The translations under genes and the position numbers were made by a program. The notes beneath the pieces were generated by a model. That model ran no database searches and was not told where the DNA came from. It was given only the letters and a program-made list of their open reading frames with translations. A stretch of DNA of 64,000 nt from Chrysopilus asiliformis (taxonomy: Eukaryota > Arthropoda > Insecta > Diptera > Rhagionidae), in assembly GCA_964034945.1 (NCBI GenBank), contig OZ035961.1, positions 26,761,684-26,825,683 on the forward strand, read 5' to 3'. This document shows positions 36,057 through 46,947 of the stretch, in pieces (position 1 is the stretch's first letter; the number at the start of each line of letters is the position of its first letter).

Positions 36057-37269
36057 TTTTGTTATATTTTTTTAACGACCTATAGCCAAGAAATTCCAAT
36101 AGAATTCAATGCTAGAAAGGTCACTAAAAAATATGAATCAGAAATGATTTAATGGTCAAACACAAAATAAAATATAATAATAGCTAAATCATTTTAGATA
36201 TGATGTTGCACAAAATAATAATTTTAAACAGGAATTATGTCACATTTTCCACTTTGAACCATTTTTCTTTATTTAAAAATGCGCTGTAAAATTGCGAAAA
36301 TGCATTTTTGTGTGGAATTCTTCTAGCTTTGTCCTATTCTGTAAAATATTTCTAAAGTATAATGTTGAGATTATTTACATATCCGCAGGTTAATGAAAAA
36401 CAATTTCAACAATTGATTTCTACAAGATTTGCATTCTGCGATTTGTGTGTGGAATTAAATAAAATCTTTTCAAATATCGAACTGTTTAAAAGTTTACACA
36501 TTTATCAAGTTTAACCGATACACATAAACATGTATTCAATTTAACTTTTTTAGTTTTCTGAAGATTTAGTTTAAATAAAGATAGCTTCAACAGTGAATTC
36601 TTAAAACTTTTAGCTATATTTCAGTGAATAGAATTGGAAATTCTAACTAGTAGATATTTTAAGATGTTGTTGTTTGTTGTTTTTTATTGAAAAGTTTTTT
36701 TTTGCTATATTAAAATACTTTTGGTATTCAATTCTTGCAATTTCACAAGCATTCTTCTTAAACTTAAGTGATTAAAAGCTGTGATTTAAGCCCTCTTCTA
36801 GTAAAACTATGGCGGGATAATAAATTTATTTAAAATCTTTATACGTTTTAAATATCGTCGCTTGAGTATTGTTTTGACGTATACGACATTTACTATAGTT
36901 TAGATATTCGCGTTTAAAGTTTAAATGTAATTTATGCCAATTTTAGCTCATAGATATTTTTTTTTAATTTTCTCGCTAACTGGTTTTGTTAAAAGACTTT
37001 TAGTAAGATAGAAATTTAAGTCTTGACCACAATTATTTTTATTATTTTTTTAGGGTCAATAAAAAAATCTCATATGCTGGATATTTATGCCCTCCGATCA
37101 CCGTACCAAAAGATTCAGATTCTCGGGGCACTTAAGTTCTGAGATATTTAAAAGCGATTCCGTCTATTTTTTCCTGAGTTATAATCACGAAATTCCTTGA
37201 GTTATAAAAATTATTTTGAATTCCAAGCTATTTTCAATTTTCAAAAACCCTTTTTTCACAGCATTTTTA
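36057..37269. other. AT-rich intergenic DNA
   Basis: No gene and no paired ends seen. Many TTTAAA-type words and poly-T tracts. Confidence 0.4.
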
Positions 37270-37453
37270 TTAACCCTCTAACCGGAATATTTCCGAAAAA
37301 AAATCACCAAAATATGACTTTCAACTTGCGACAGACCGTAACCCAGACAACGTACAGGGCTAAATTTTTTCCAGCATGTAAAGCGATAACTTACAAAAGT
37401 CAGTGTAACATGTTCCGGCGATTGTAATTTACATATTCCGGCTAGAGGGTTAA
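37270..37453 (+). mobile_element. piggyBac-like MITE, CCCTCTAACCGG family copy 1
   Basis: TTAA flanks; ends TTAACCCTCTAACCGGAAT and the inverse of TTAACCCTCTAGCCGGAAT. It is 184 bp. Compared with the copies at 38677-38917 and 45473-45711 it lacks about 55 bp near the right end. Confidence 0.85.
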
Positions 37454-37789
37454 ATTAGAGAGAGGTGGGGTCATAGTGATATGACGTGCTTTGGTGGTCG
37501 AAAAGAACCAAATTTCGCGTGACGTATTTTTGGACAGCCCCGAGTGCCAAAACTACTAAAATTCCTGAGTATTATTTTGCCGGATGAAATTTTTTCTTAA
37601 ATTTTTGACTCCTAAAGTTTTGTTTTTCTTCGAAATGTTTGTTTACGGCTACAATGGACGGTAATCAAATGGATTGTAAATTTTAAAGCACGGAAACAAC
37701 TTTTATATCATGTTCAGAAACTATTTTACTCTATATGTAATATCATATAGGAGTGTGTTAGATTTAGTATACGGTTTGTAACGCATCGA

Positions 37790-37985
37790 ACCAATCGTCA
37801 GACACAAAAATGAACTACACGAAAGATTTTAAATTCCGCATGTCCATCCGTCTGTCCGTCCGTCTGTTTGCCCGTCTGTCTGTCCGTCAACACCATAACT
37901 ATCGAAATGATCGAGCTAGATACTTGAAATTTTGTATAGTTGTGTTCCTCGTAAATGGCTAGGCTAAGTTCTTGAATGGGCAAAA
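37790..37985 (-). mobile_element. Diverged R1-like fragment
   Basis: On the minus strand the order TTAGCC, a CAAAATTTCAAGTATCTAGC stretch, a (CAGACGGA)n tract, then a GTTCATTTTTGTGT tail parallels R1, but similarity is lower than among copies A-D. The 61-codon minus-strand frame here is produced by it. Confidence 0.5.
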
Positions 37986-38016
37986 TCGGAACACTTCTTC
38001 CCTCTTCTCTTATATC

Positions 38017-38350
38017 GGGCCTTTCAATAAGGACATAACAATTTTGTATTTTAATAAAAACGCACCCTAAAACTTTTTTTATGATCTGGCAATGCTAAAA
38101 CGTCAGTCAAGGTTTACATTTTTATTATGGTGAAGTTCACGAACGAGCAACGTTTGGAAATTATAAAAACTTACTACCGAAATTCTGAGTCGGTGGTCGC
38201 AATCGTGTAATCTCGAGAAATGGTCCGGTCGAATGGCCACCTCGCTCATGCGATTTAACGCCGTTGGATTTTTTTTATGGGGTTATGTTAAGTCGTTGGT
38301 TTATGCCAACAAGCCAAAAACGTTAGAGGAGCTCAGGAACAATATCGAGA
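38017..38350 (+). mobile_element. Tc1/mariner derivative, copy D (truncated)
   Basis: Left end GGGCCTTTCAATAAGG then ACATAACAATTTTG. The transposase start MVKFTNEQRLEIIKTYYRNS follows, with the same internal deletion joint as 11273-11780, then SLVYANKPKTLEELRNNIE. The right half is absent; the sequence runs straight into an R1 fragment at 38353. Confidence 0.85.
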
Positions 38351-38352
38351 GG

Positions 38353-38612
38353 GGTACCCCCATACGAACGAAAACGATTTTTGCGAATATCTCAAAAACG
38401 GTGCATCTTATCAAAAAAATGCAAGAACAAAAGTTGTTTAGGACATGATTCTACATTAAAGTTCCATACATCAAAATCCAATTGGAACAAGTTTTAAAAA
38501 AATCTTTTTGAAAAGTTTGATTTCAAAGTGGAATTTTGATACAACTGTTCGCCGTTCACTTAAATCACCATACGGGTTTTCCATAATTGGCAATTATAGC
38601 TTTTGTTATGTT
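38353..38612 (-). mobile_element. R1 family half-copy D
   Basis: Inverse of the first half of R1, from the central GGGGTACCCC palindrome to the head AGCTATAATTGCC. The half with the CAGA tract is missing. The frames at 38233-38448 and 38508-38744 cross the junction or the repeat and are not genes. Confidence 0.8.
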
Positions 38613-38676
38613 TTTGTTTCAAGGTTTCTCGTAAAAACAGTAATGATTCCTTTAATATCTGTGAAATCTAAGAATC

Positions 38677-38917
38677 CTAACCCTCTAGCCGGAATGTCCG
38701 ACAAAAGGCGGGCTTCAGGGAATTCGCTTGTTTATAACGGGTAACAATTTTAAACGCCGGAAATCGCCGAAACGTGTTACACTGACTTTTGTAAGTTATC
38801 GCTTTACATGCTGGAAAAAATTTAGCCCTGTACGTTTTCTTGGTTGCGGTCTGTCGCAAGTTGAAAGTCATATTTTGGTGAATTTTTTTTTCGGAAATAT
38901 TCCGGTTAGAGGGTTAA
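38677..38917 (-). mobile_element. piggyBac-like MITE, CCCTCTAACCGG family copy 2
   Basis: Inverse orientation. The left flank is CTAA (one change from TTAA), the right flank TTAA. It is 241 bp and carries the GCGGGCTTCAGG segment and the AACTTGCGACAG segment also seen at 45473-45711. Confidence 0.85.
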
Positions 38918-39429
38918 GGATCCACCCACACATTTAAACCGTCTATTACTTTACTTACTAAAAATAATTCAATTTTAAACATCTTCAACACCTGAAATAG
39001 ACAAATGTCACCTTATTTCCACGGCTTGGCTTACCTTTGACTTTTTGTTGTCTACAAAAATTCTTTTGGAAAAAAAATTTATATACAAATAGGAAAAGTG
39101 GGGACTTAAAATAACAAAAACCTCGGTATTCCATTGAAGATTTTTATTGACAAAGAATTTCAACTCGTTTTTTGTTACTTTTTTTCTTTTTTTAAAGTTT
39201 TTTTTTGTATATCTCATTTGTTTTTGCATTCTCATGACAAAAAATCTTTTACCATCCTTTTTTATTTAAAATTCTTATTAAATTAAATATATAGTTTTTG
39301 TATTTATTTATAATATCATTTACATTTTATAAACTCTCATATTCTGTTTATGTATTTTTTTTTCTTCTAATATTAGTATGTAAATTACAATCGACAGTAG
39401 CTTAACAATTACTTGTCCAGTTCTGTGCT

Positions 39430-39440
39430 TTTATTTTATT
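39430..39440 (-). terminator. Overlapping poly(A) signals, candidate distal Ubx end
   Basis: On the minus strand AATAAAATAAA contains two overlapping AATAAA hexamers. They lie about 70 bases downstream of the last microRNA seed site. Further AATAAA copies follow near 39302 and 39261, so the exact end is uncertain. Confidence 0.4.
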
Positions 39441-39507
39441 TTTTGTTATATAGAGAGTATCGGCCTTTAAGAGTTGTTTTGTTTTACTAAAATTAATTCA
39501 CTTTTAA

Positions 39508-40559
39508 TTACGTATTTATGTCAGCTTTGTATGTAACGTCCAATAAAACGTTTCTTTTTTTTAAATAAATTATTTAGATTTTTCTTGCTTTCCATATAAA
39601 TTACTTAACTAAGAGAAAAGGTTTTAGAAGAGAAAAATAAAATTAGAAAGTTTTTATTTGAATGATCAATATTTTACGTATTTCAATTTCAAGATCATTT
39701 GTTCCGTTTCACATAATTTATTTATTTTTTCCTCATCGTTTTCATACTTTTATTTTTATCTCTTATTATATCTAAAATCTAGTTACGTATACATACTGAA
39801 GGAGTTTCTTTGTATTTTTTGTATGTGTGTTTTATGTATTTTTTTTTTCATTCTTCAGTTTTCTCTTCACTTCTTCTTTATTAATATAAGTATTAATATT
39901 TTATTCTTTGTATAATTTAATAATTAGATTTAATAACATTACAACTAATCACTGCTTTTATTACGTATTTAAGTTTAAATTTTTCTTTTATACAAAAATT
40001 TATTTTACTGTTCCTGAAGTAGAGTTCTTTTTTATTCATTTATTAGTTTTAACTTTTAATTTCATTAATTTAAATTATTATTCACGTTCATAGTATACAT
40101 GTAATGTATGCCAGTTTTTCATTATTAGTTTAATTCATACATATTATACTATTATTAACTTTGTTCTTTATTCTTGGTTTTGATATTTGCACAAAAATCT
40201 CATACTTATGTAAAATGGAAACAAATACAAAACAACTGAATCGCAAAAGAAATAAAATCGTTAATGGACTTTTTATACAGATTTCAAAAATTTACGCATT
40301 TGCAGAGATGTTTTTTTGTAATAATAGTTTTTATAATAGAGATTTGCCAATTTCAGTTGTTTCTATATTTTTTTTTTGTTAAACTTAAAACTAAGCGAGT
40401 AATATTTACCCTGTATAAACAAAATAGTCATTAAAACATGTTTCTTTTAATTAATTATTTTAAATTTAAGTACAAAAACTCTCTTAAATTTTTCTTGCCG
40501 TTTTTTTTTTTGTTATTAATATAACTAAAAATAGTATGTCACAGTTGTTTTTTACGTAT
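39508..40559 (-). promoter_or_regulatory. Cluster of five miR-iab-8-5p seed sites
   Basis: In the Ubx sense, the 8-mer ATACGTAA occurs at 39508-39515, 39674-39681, 39783-39790, 39961-39968 and 40552-40559. It pairs with bases 2-8 of miR-iab-8-5p (from memory, begins UUACGUAUAC) plus the preferred A. At 39783-39792 the sequence GTATACGTAA also contains GTATACGT, the full seed match of miR-iab-4-5p (begins ACGUAUAC). Both microRNAs come from the Hox complex and repress Ubx in Drosophila. Elsewhere in the window I see this 8-mer in this orientation roughly once per 8 kb, several of them inside repeats. Confidence 0.6.
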
Positions 40560-42053
40560 CTTCGTTTTCATTGCAAATTTTTTAAATTACATTTTTATTT
40601 GTAGTTATGCATTTCTAATAATAAAACTAAGTGAATAATTTAAAGCTTTACTAACTAATTAACTGATTTTCTTTCTCAATATTTTCACAATTAAAAAAGT
40701 ATATTATTCAATCAAGGGAGCTGCATAAATTTTTATCAAGTACGGAAAGAATTATAAGGAAAAGGAAAATATTTAGTGGCGAATGTAATTTAAGTAAAAC
40801 TTTATTGTTAAAAATGCACTGGAAATTAGCTCTGGTCGAAAAAATATTTCAAATATTATGATCAAATTAATGACATTTTTTTATAATTTTTCATTAAGTA
40901 TTTTCTTAAAATTTTGGATTTTTCCAAACGTTCTGAAATAAATCAATAAATTTCATCGTAATAAAGTCAAAAATTACATTTTTTAAACTTTTCAGCATCA
41001 CACAAAAATGGATTAACCAATTTCGATGACCTTTTTTACATGGGAATAGGTATTTGCGGAATATAGGATAAAATATCTATTTTAGGTTGACCTCATCCCC
41101 CCCCCCCCCTCCGTCGCCACTCCTCCCGGAAGATTTTTAAGCCGTTCAACCTATGGGGATGCAATTTTCTGTGTTGGATAACGGATTTCACGGTCAAGCA
41201 TCTGCCTTCAAACCATTTATCCCGTCAATTGCCCTCTGCCCCCTTCGACTGCCCTCTGTCCCCCTCACCTGTCATCTTCTACATGACTGAAGGGATTTTG
41301 ATCGGGTTGTCACCATTATATAAGCCATACCTTAAGCCAAATTTCTTCCTGCCTAAATCTCCTACCCCCATTTTTTGTAAGCTCATTTCTTATATTTGCT
41401 AAACGACTAAAGTGGTATTCATCCGGATTTTACAACTACCCACATATATGTTGTTTTAATGCAAAGCTGAGGCCTAACTAAGATATGTGAGCTTGTTTTG
41501 GGGGCAAATGAAGTCCAGCAAGTACTTGGCCCACAGTATTATATCAATTTTACAATCGACATCATGGCATATAAGACTAATATTTTAAAATTGCATCAGT
41601 TCAAATTTATGACGAAATCTCAAGGGTATTTTCAAGCGCTATATATGATAAGAAACAAATATTACAAAATTTAAAAAAAATATCTGATGTGAACAGCACA
41701 CGACTTTCTAATACAAAATCTAACAGGCAGAAAGACATTTTTGTCATATGACTCGAATCGATTCGGGAGTGCTCGGAAAATTTTTTTTATGCAAAATCAA
41801 GACGTCGAAATTTTTCAGGAATACGAAAGTAAAAATAAAGAATTTTTAAAGTGAACTGAACAATTTTGTTGGGGCATAAAAACGTTGTTTTAAATGAAAC
41901 ATTTTTGAAATTACAAATTTAATTTAAGTGAAAATTTTTGTCAATATTGGGTTTCCCGATAAAAAGTTGCTACCTAATTAGAATTAATTTAGCGGAAGTT
42001 ATCATTGTATCTCAACTTTTTTCTCGCAAGCTATAAGTGTTCAAATTTGCGCA

Positions 42054-42495
42054 AATACAATTGGGCCGACACAACATTTACGACCACAGATTACGGCGAC
42101 AATTTCGCCCTCCAAATACAATTACGCACACTTCGTTGTTCTAAACGACATTTGTTTTTCATTTGATTTTGACAGTTGGACGGTGAGCCACATATAACAT
42201 TTTTTGTTACCAATTATCATACATAATAGGAATGTGAATCTAAGCAAGACAGCATACGATCTATATTTCCTAATACTTTCTTTAATTTTCCCTTGAGGGA
42301 CGAAATTTAGATTTATGACGTCCCCATAAGATTTCATTTTGAATCAACCATGAAATTTTGATGGCGAGCTTGCATTCGATTCAACTCTTCACGGCGGCAA
42401 AGTTGGTCGGATTTATTTATACAGAAGCACAGGATACTATGAGTTTAAAATGTGAAATGTCGCCGTAAATGTTGTGTCGGGCCAATTGTATTCCG
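42054..42495. mobile_element. M1 foldback element, copy 2 (uninterrupted)
   Basis: Ends AATACAATTGGGCCGACAC and the inverse of AATACAATTGGCCCGACAC, continuing as AACATTTACG on both sides, give about 28 bp with a single mismatch. The non-coding 442-bp body matches 28664-29350 without its hAT insertion. It lies inside the proposed Ubx 3' UTR. The frame 42122-42337 is not a gene. Confidence 0.8.
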
Positions 42496-42512
42496 GCCTT
42501 AACTATTACAGC

Positions 42513-42582
42513 ATGGGGCCAACTTGAGGCCTACGTGCGTGGGGTTCCCTTGTGAGCCCCCCTCCTATCAAACCAACCAACC
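42513..42582 (+). mobile_element. Short retroposed fragment with target duplication
   Basis: A 70-bp GC-rich insert (GGCCAACTTGAGGCCTACG, ending in a CCAACCAACC tail) lies between perfect 12-bp direct repeats AACTATTACAGC at 42501-42512 and 42583-42594. A tandem 3' tail with a long duplication is the mark of target-primed insertion, as in a 5'-truncated SINE. Confidence 0.75.
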
Positions 42583-43148
42583 AACTATTACAGCCGTTTT
42601 CGAGATAAAAACACACTCAAAAATCTTACTTCGCAAGATTTTACATTCAAGTTGTATCGAATTTCGATTTACCTCTGCGGCGAAAATTTAAAAATTTAGA
42701 TACAATTCAATTGAATGAAGTTCGACCCAAAATTGTTAAAATAATTCGAAAATTTAGGTTAGCTTTAAATCGTGCGTTCTGAAAGTTTAAAAAATCCTTG
42801 TAATAAATGGAAATAGACTAAAATTTACAGCCTATGTAGGGTTCATTGCAAATAATTATAATAATTAACCTTAAAATAGAGATTTGTTTCGTCACTTTGA
42901 TGTCTCACATCTTGTTATTTTAAAATTTAAATAAATAGTATTGACTAATTACTCACTGGGTTTGTTTTCCTTGTAAAATTAAAATAAAACAGCAATAAAG
43001 TTTTACTCAAATCAATAAAAATTCGAATTAGGTTTTTTTGTTTGCAGAATTTGGCTTCTTGTCTTAAGAAATACTCAAATACTTTTTCGCATTATTATCG
43101 TAGTTCCTTTTTATGGAGACATTTTTTTAAATTTATTTACAGTTCAAA

Positions 43149-43155
43149 TACGTAT
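43149..43155 (-). promoter_or_regulatory. Proximal 7-mer miR-iab-8-5p seed site
   Basis: ATACGTA in the Ubx sense, about 1.4 kb after the stop codon. It matches bases 2-8 but lacks the flanking A. It is weaker support than the distal five. A Pumilio-like TGTAAATA lies next to it at 43134-43141. Confidence 0.35.
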
Positions 43156-44553
43156 TCTTGGTTAAAATTATACTAAATTTTGTACAAGAAAACCTCTGTT
43201 CCAAAAAGAAAAAAAAATATTCCAAAGTCAGACAAAAATCTTTAACGTTTTTTTAATCTTTTGTAACTATTTGCTAAACGCTAATATTTATCATAATTTA
43301 AGAATGTTTCCTTGTCCATTAAAATGTAGGTACTAGACAAGTAAAAATCTTTAAATAATGCAACACCTACTTATTCCATATTATATAATATTTCTTTCAA
43401 TTATTTTTAATTTTTCTTTATTTAAATTTTAGTGAAAGTATTTTATTGCCACATAAATATTGTATGGTTTGTAAAAACAGGACAGAAAGTGCAAATAATC
43501 ATAGCATTATTATTAAATGGGGAAAAAAATTAAAATCAGAGAAAGCAAAACGTACAAAAAATAGATTCTTCGATTTGCCAATAATGATCTTACTGACTTT
43601 TCCACAAAAGAAAATTCTAAAAAGAATAATAAATACTTACAAAAAACAAATGAAACTAACAGTTTAACAAGAAAAAAATACGTTTCGATGGCGCAAAATA
43701 AAATATATAAAAAAACATAAGAAAAAATGTTTAAAAAAAAACCATTTTAAATTAATTACAATTAAGTATAATTGTAACAAAAAAAAATTACACGTTAAAA
43801 AAATAGTACAGGAACACTGTTTTGTATTTATAAATTAATTATGTATTTAATAATATCTGTATACAATCATCACGCATTATTTTGTATTTTCTGTTATTTT
43901 AATTAATGTTTTGTTTTTCTCTTTCATTTTTTTTCTATTTTCTGTATGATACTTGTAAAGTTATATGACACAAAACTGTGCAAATCGAAGACTCGTTCAG
44001 ATCTTTACCACTATTTTAGTACCGAATTACTATTATTTGTATACATTTTCTTTATTATTTAGATTAGATTTATAAATTATTGTTTCCTTTTACGAAAATA
44101 TTATTCTTAATTTCTTTTTGCTTTGTATTAAGTTTTTCTTTCTCTTTATTTTTATTATTAGAATTAATAGTAGTATTTTTTTGTTGTATACTTTTTACTT
44201 TTTTACAGTTTGCAATTTTTCCGTTTATTTAATTTTTTTTTAAATTTTTAACAGTCACTCGGTTGCACATACAAATTCTCATCTTAAAGATCAACAAAAT
44301 AAAGAACGTTTTTTTTTAAATAATTAAAATTACATAAATTCATTGACATAAAAATAATAAAATTATTTAATAATGCAATAATAATAAAAACTTAAACAAA
44401 GAAAAAATAATTTTTAGTTACTTTTTTTAAATTTTTCTTCTCTTTTTTTCAATTAATTTTTTGTTTGTTTAATCTAATAAATCATTAATGAATATTATGT
44501 ATAGAAATTTAATTTAATTTAATTTATTAATAATTTAATAAAAACATCTTGTC

Positions 44554-44916
<363 letters not shown>

Positions 44917-45354
44917 TTAAAAAAAAATCGGTCTCATTTGATTAAAACAAATCAGTTTTTAGTCGAAGCACAGATCAGGTTGGTCGGAAGGACAAAAGGG
45001 GATGTCGGTTTATGTTCTCTTTGAGTTTAAGTTTACAGGAGCAGAATCGCCAAAACGGGAGTATCATTTTAATGCTTTTCATTTGAAATATTGGATTACA
45101 AATTGTATAGTTGTCATCTTATCAAAGCCCAAAAAATTCATCGATAGTTATTTCCATCTACTATCAATATGAGCGATTCCATCTCAGCACATCAATACAA
45201 CAAAAAAAATGTTTTTTTGTGGTTAATGTTAGAAATTTTTCTCTCTCTATCTCTCTCGGCGCTACAACCGGTTTTCTACCGTAATGTCTCTCGCCAGTGG
45301 TCCCGGTCGCGTGCCGATGTCTTCCAGTTTTGCATCCCAATTCTCTTTAGGTAT

Positions 45355-45416
45355 TTGGTGTTCATATAATCCAGTCGTTCATAACCCGCGAGGTTCATAT
45401 AAGCGCGCGTCTACTG
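45355..45416. mobile_element. Solo pogo-like right end
   Basis: Read from 45416 backwards it begins CAGTAGACGCGCGCTTATAT, with TA at 45417-45418. Three GTTCATAT/GTTCATAA units follow, like the subterminal repeats of pogo/Tigger ends. The left end was not found. Confidence 0.5.
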
Positions 45417-45472
45417 TATATGCATAAAATTTAAGATTTGATGTCTATGGCGAAATTTGTCCAAAAGATTTC

Positions 45473-45711
45473 TTAACCCTCTAACCGGAATGTTTCCGAA
45501 AAAAATTCACCAAAATATGACTTTCAACTTGCGACAGACCGTAAACAAGACAACGTACAGGGCTAAATTTTTTCCAGCATGTCAAGCGATAACTTACAAA
45601 AGTCAGTGTAACACGTTCCGGCGATTTCCGGCGATTAAAATTGTTATCCGTTATAAACAAGCGAATTCCCTGAAGCCCGCCTTAAGGCGGGCATTCCGGC
45701 TAGAGGGTTAA
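45473..45711 (+). mobile_element. piggyBac-like MITE, CCCTCTAACCGG family copy 3
   Basis: TTAA flanks, 239 bp, same ends as 37270-37453 and full interior as 38677-38917. Its right TTAA (45708-45711) is also the left TTAA of the next element. The 84-codon frame 45457-45711 lies within it. Confidence 0.85.
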
Positions 45712-45940
45712 CACTCTAACTGCCACGTCAGTCAAAAAGACCTGACACCTAACTGTACACAACGGCCCCAATGAAAATTATTAAAGTATTTGCTGCAACC
45801 GCAACGATTTTTTATATTTTATGGTAATAAAATAACATTTAGGTATAATTTTGTTTCAATTTTTTTCTCTTGGTGCCTTTTTGACTGACAACTAAATATT
45901 CGAAAAAGGCTTAAAACTATCGTGGCAGTTAGAGTGTTAA
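45708..45940. mobile_element. piggyBac-like MITE sharing a TTAA with its neighbour
   Basis: Ends TTAACACTCTAACTGCCACG and CGTGGCAGTTAGAGTGTTAA are a perfect 20-bp inverse. TTAA lies at 45708-45711 and 45937-45940. The interior is AT-rich and non-coding and contains a short inverted pair around GTCAGTCAAAAAG / CTTTTTGACTGAC-like words. Confidence 0.9.
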
Positions 45941-46029
45941 CAATGTATGTAAATATGGTTACTTATGCTGCAGTGGCCTTCGAAAACAGTTTTTGTCAGC
46001 CTGGCTACAAATGAAGCACTCAGCTAGTT

Positions 46030-46345
46030 CTACCTAACAAATGTTTCAAAAACCCAATAAATTCCGAGAATAAATTTGAAAATGCGAAAAAAATTCACAA
46101 ATGACGCAAATTCTTTACAGATCTTTCCCAAAACTTTACAAATGTTGGGATAGTTTTGAAATCATGCAAAACCCATACAAATATTCCAAATACCTTTTCT
46201 AATTAAGAAAACTTGCACAAATGTTTCAAAACCTTACAAATTTATTTAGAAGCCATACAAATGTTTCAAAAACCTCACAATTTTACAAAAAAGCCATACA
46301 ACTGTTTCAAAACCTTAGAAATTTATAAATATCTTAAAAATTTTA
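46030..46345. repeat. Degenerate ~24-bp tandem repeat
   Basis: About ten loose copies of CATACAAATGTTTCAAAACC-like units, some with ACAAATTT spacers. Sequence drift is high. Intronic. Confidence 0.55.
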
Positions 46346-46471
46346 CAAAACTGTTGCAACTGTTGTGAAAATTTCCGGTTTACACGGGTTAATTTACTAT
46401 GCAGATTTCCGGTTTACACAGGTTAATTTACTATGGAAAATAAAATCATTGAACTTTAAAAGGTGTGTGGC

Positions 46472-46592
46472 TTGTGGCGGGTTTCACAAAATTTTGTGTG
46501 ACCGCTAAATCAAGTTAGCGGACGACTTCAAAGCAAAAACAGACAGTAAACTAGATTTTATGGCTGCTGAAAGTTTCGTAGAATCCGCCATA
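46472..46592. mobile_element. Short MITE with GGCGG-TTTCAC ends
   Basis: The left end TTGTGGCGGGTTTCACAAAA and the inverse of the right end, TTATGGCGGATTCTACGAAA, are similar over about 20 bp. It is 121 bp long. A related solo end is at 7434. Confidence 0.6.
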
Positions 46593-46947
46593 AGAAAAGT
46601 TTCTGGTTCATCCAGGATGATGCGGTTTATACAGGCTTCATTGTATTCGTACAGAGGCCGAACTACAAATTTTGAGACCTATGTGGATGACTTTAAAGTA
46701 CGAGAATTTGAAGCAATTTTTAAGATATTTTTCTAGTTGTTCGTTGCGGGCATGTTACTCTTATGTAACAAAATGTCACAAAAATCTAGTGAACGAAAAA
46801 TTATCTATGGCCAAACAATAAAGATTAATTCTACAAAGTTCCCAATGATAAACACCAGTTGCATGTCATACTATTAATTTAAATATCTCTTAACAAGAAA
46901 AAAAATCGCAATAATAACGTTGCTACTGAACGTCATTTGATATGTTA

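Larger units (their letters stand above)
39410..44553 (-). other. Ubx: Probable long Ubx 3' UTR
   Basis: Starts right after the Ubx stop codon. Apart from one MITE and one small retroposed piece it has no transposons, unlike both flanks, and is extremely AT-rich with U-rich stretches in the sense of Ubx. AATAAA signals (TTTATT on plus) recur, including one only about 26 bases after the stop, so several poly(A) choices are possible. Drosophila Ubx uses alternative poly(A) sites and its longer 3' UTR carries extra microRNA sites. The distal cluster of seed matches at 39508-40559 is the main reason for extending the UTR this far. A patch at about 41080-41340 is C/T-rich (C run at 41098). The boundary near 39410 is inference. 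Confidence 0.5.

Noticed and set aside
37474..37560. TACGTCA-containing segment (also near 51480-51520) as a CREB site or promoter
   Set aside because: Occurs with flanking GGGGCNGTCCA in two places beside repeats, as in common insect repeat fragments; no promoter context.
46030..46345. CRISPR-like array
   Set aside because: Units are degenerate and contiguous with no unique spacers of fixed length, and the DNA is eukaryotic.
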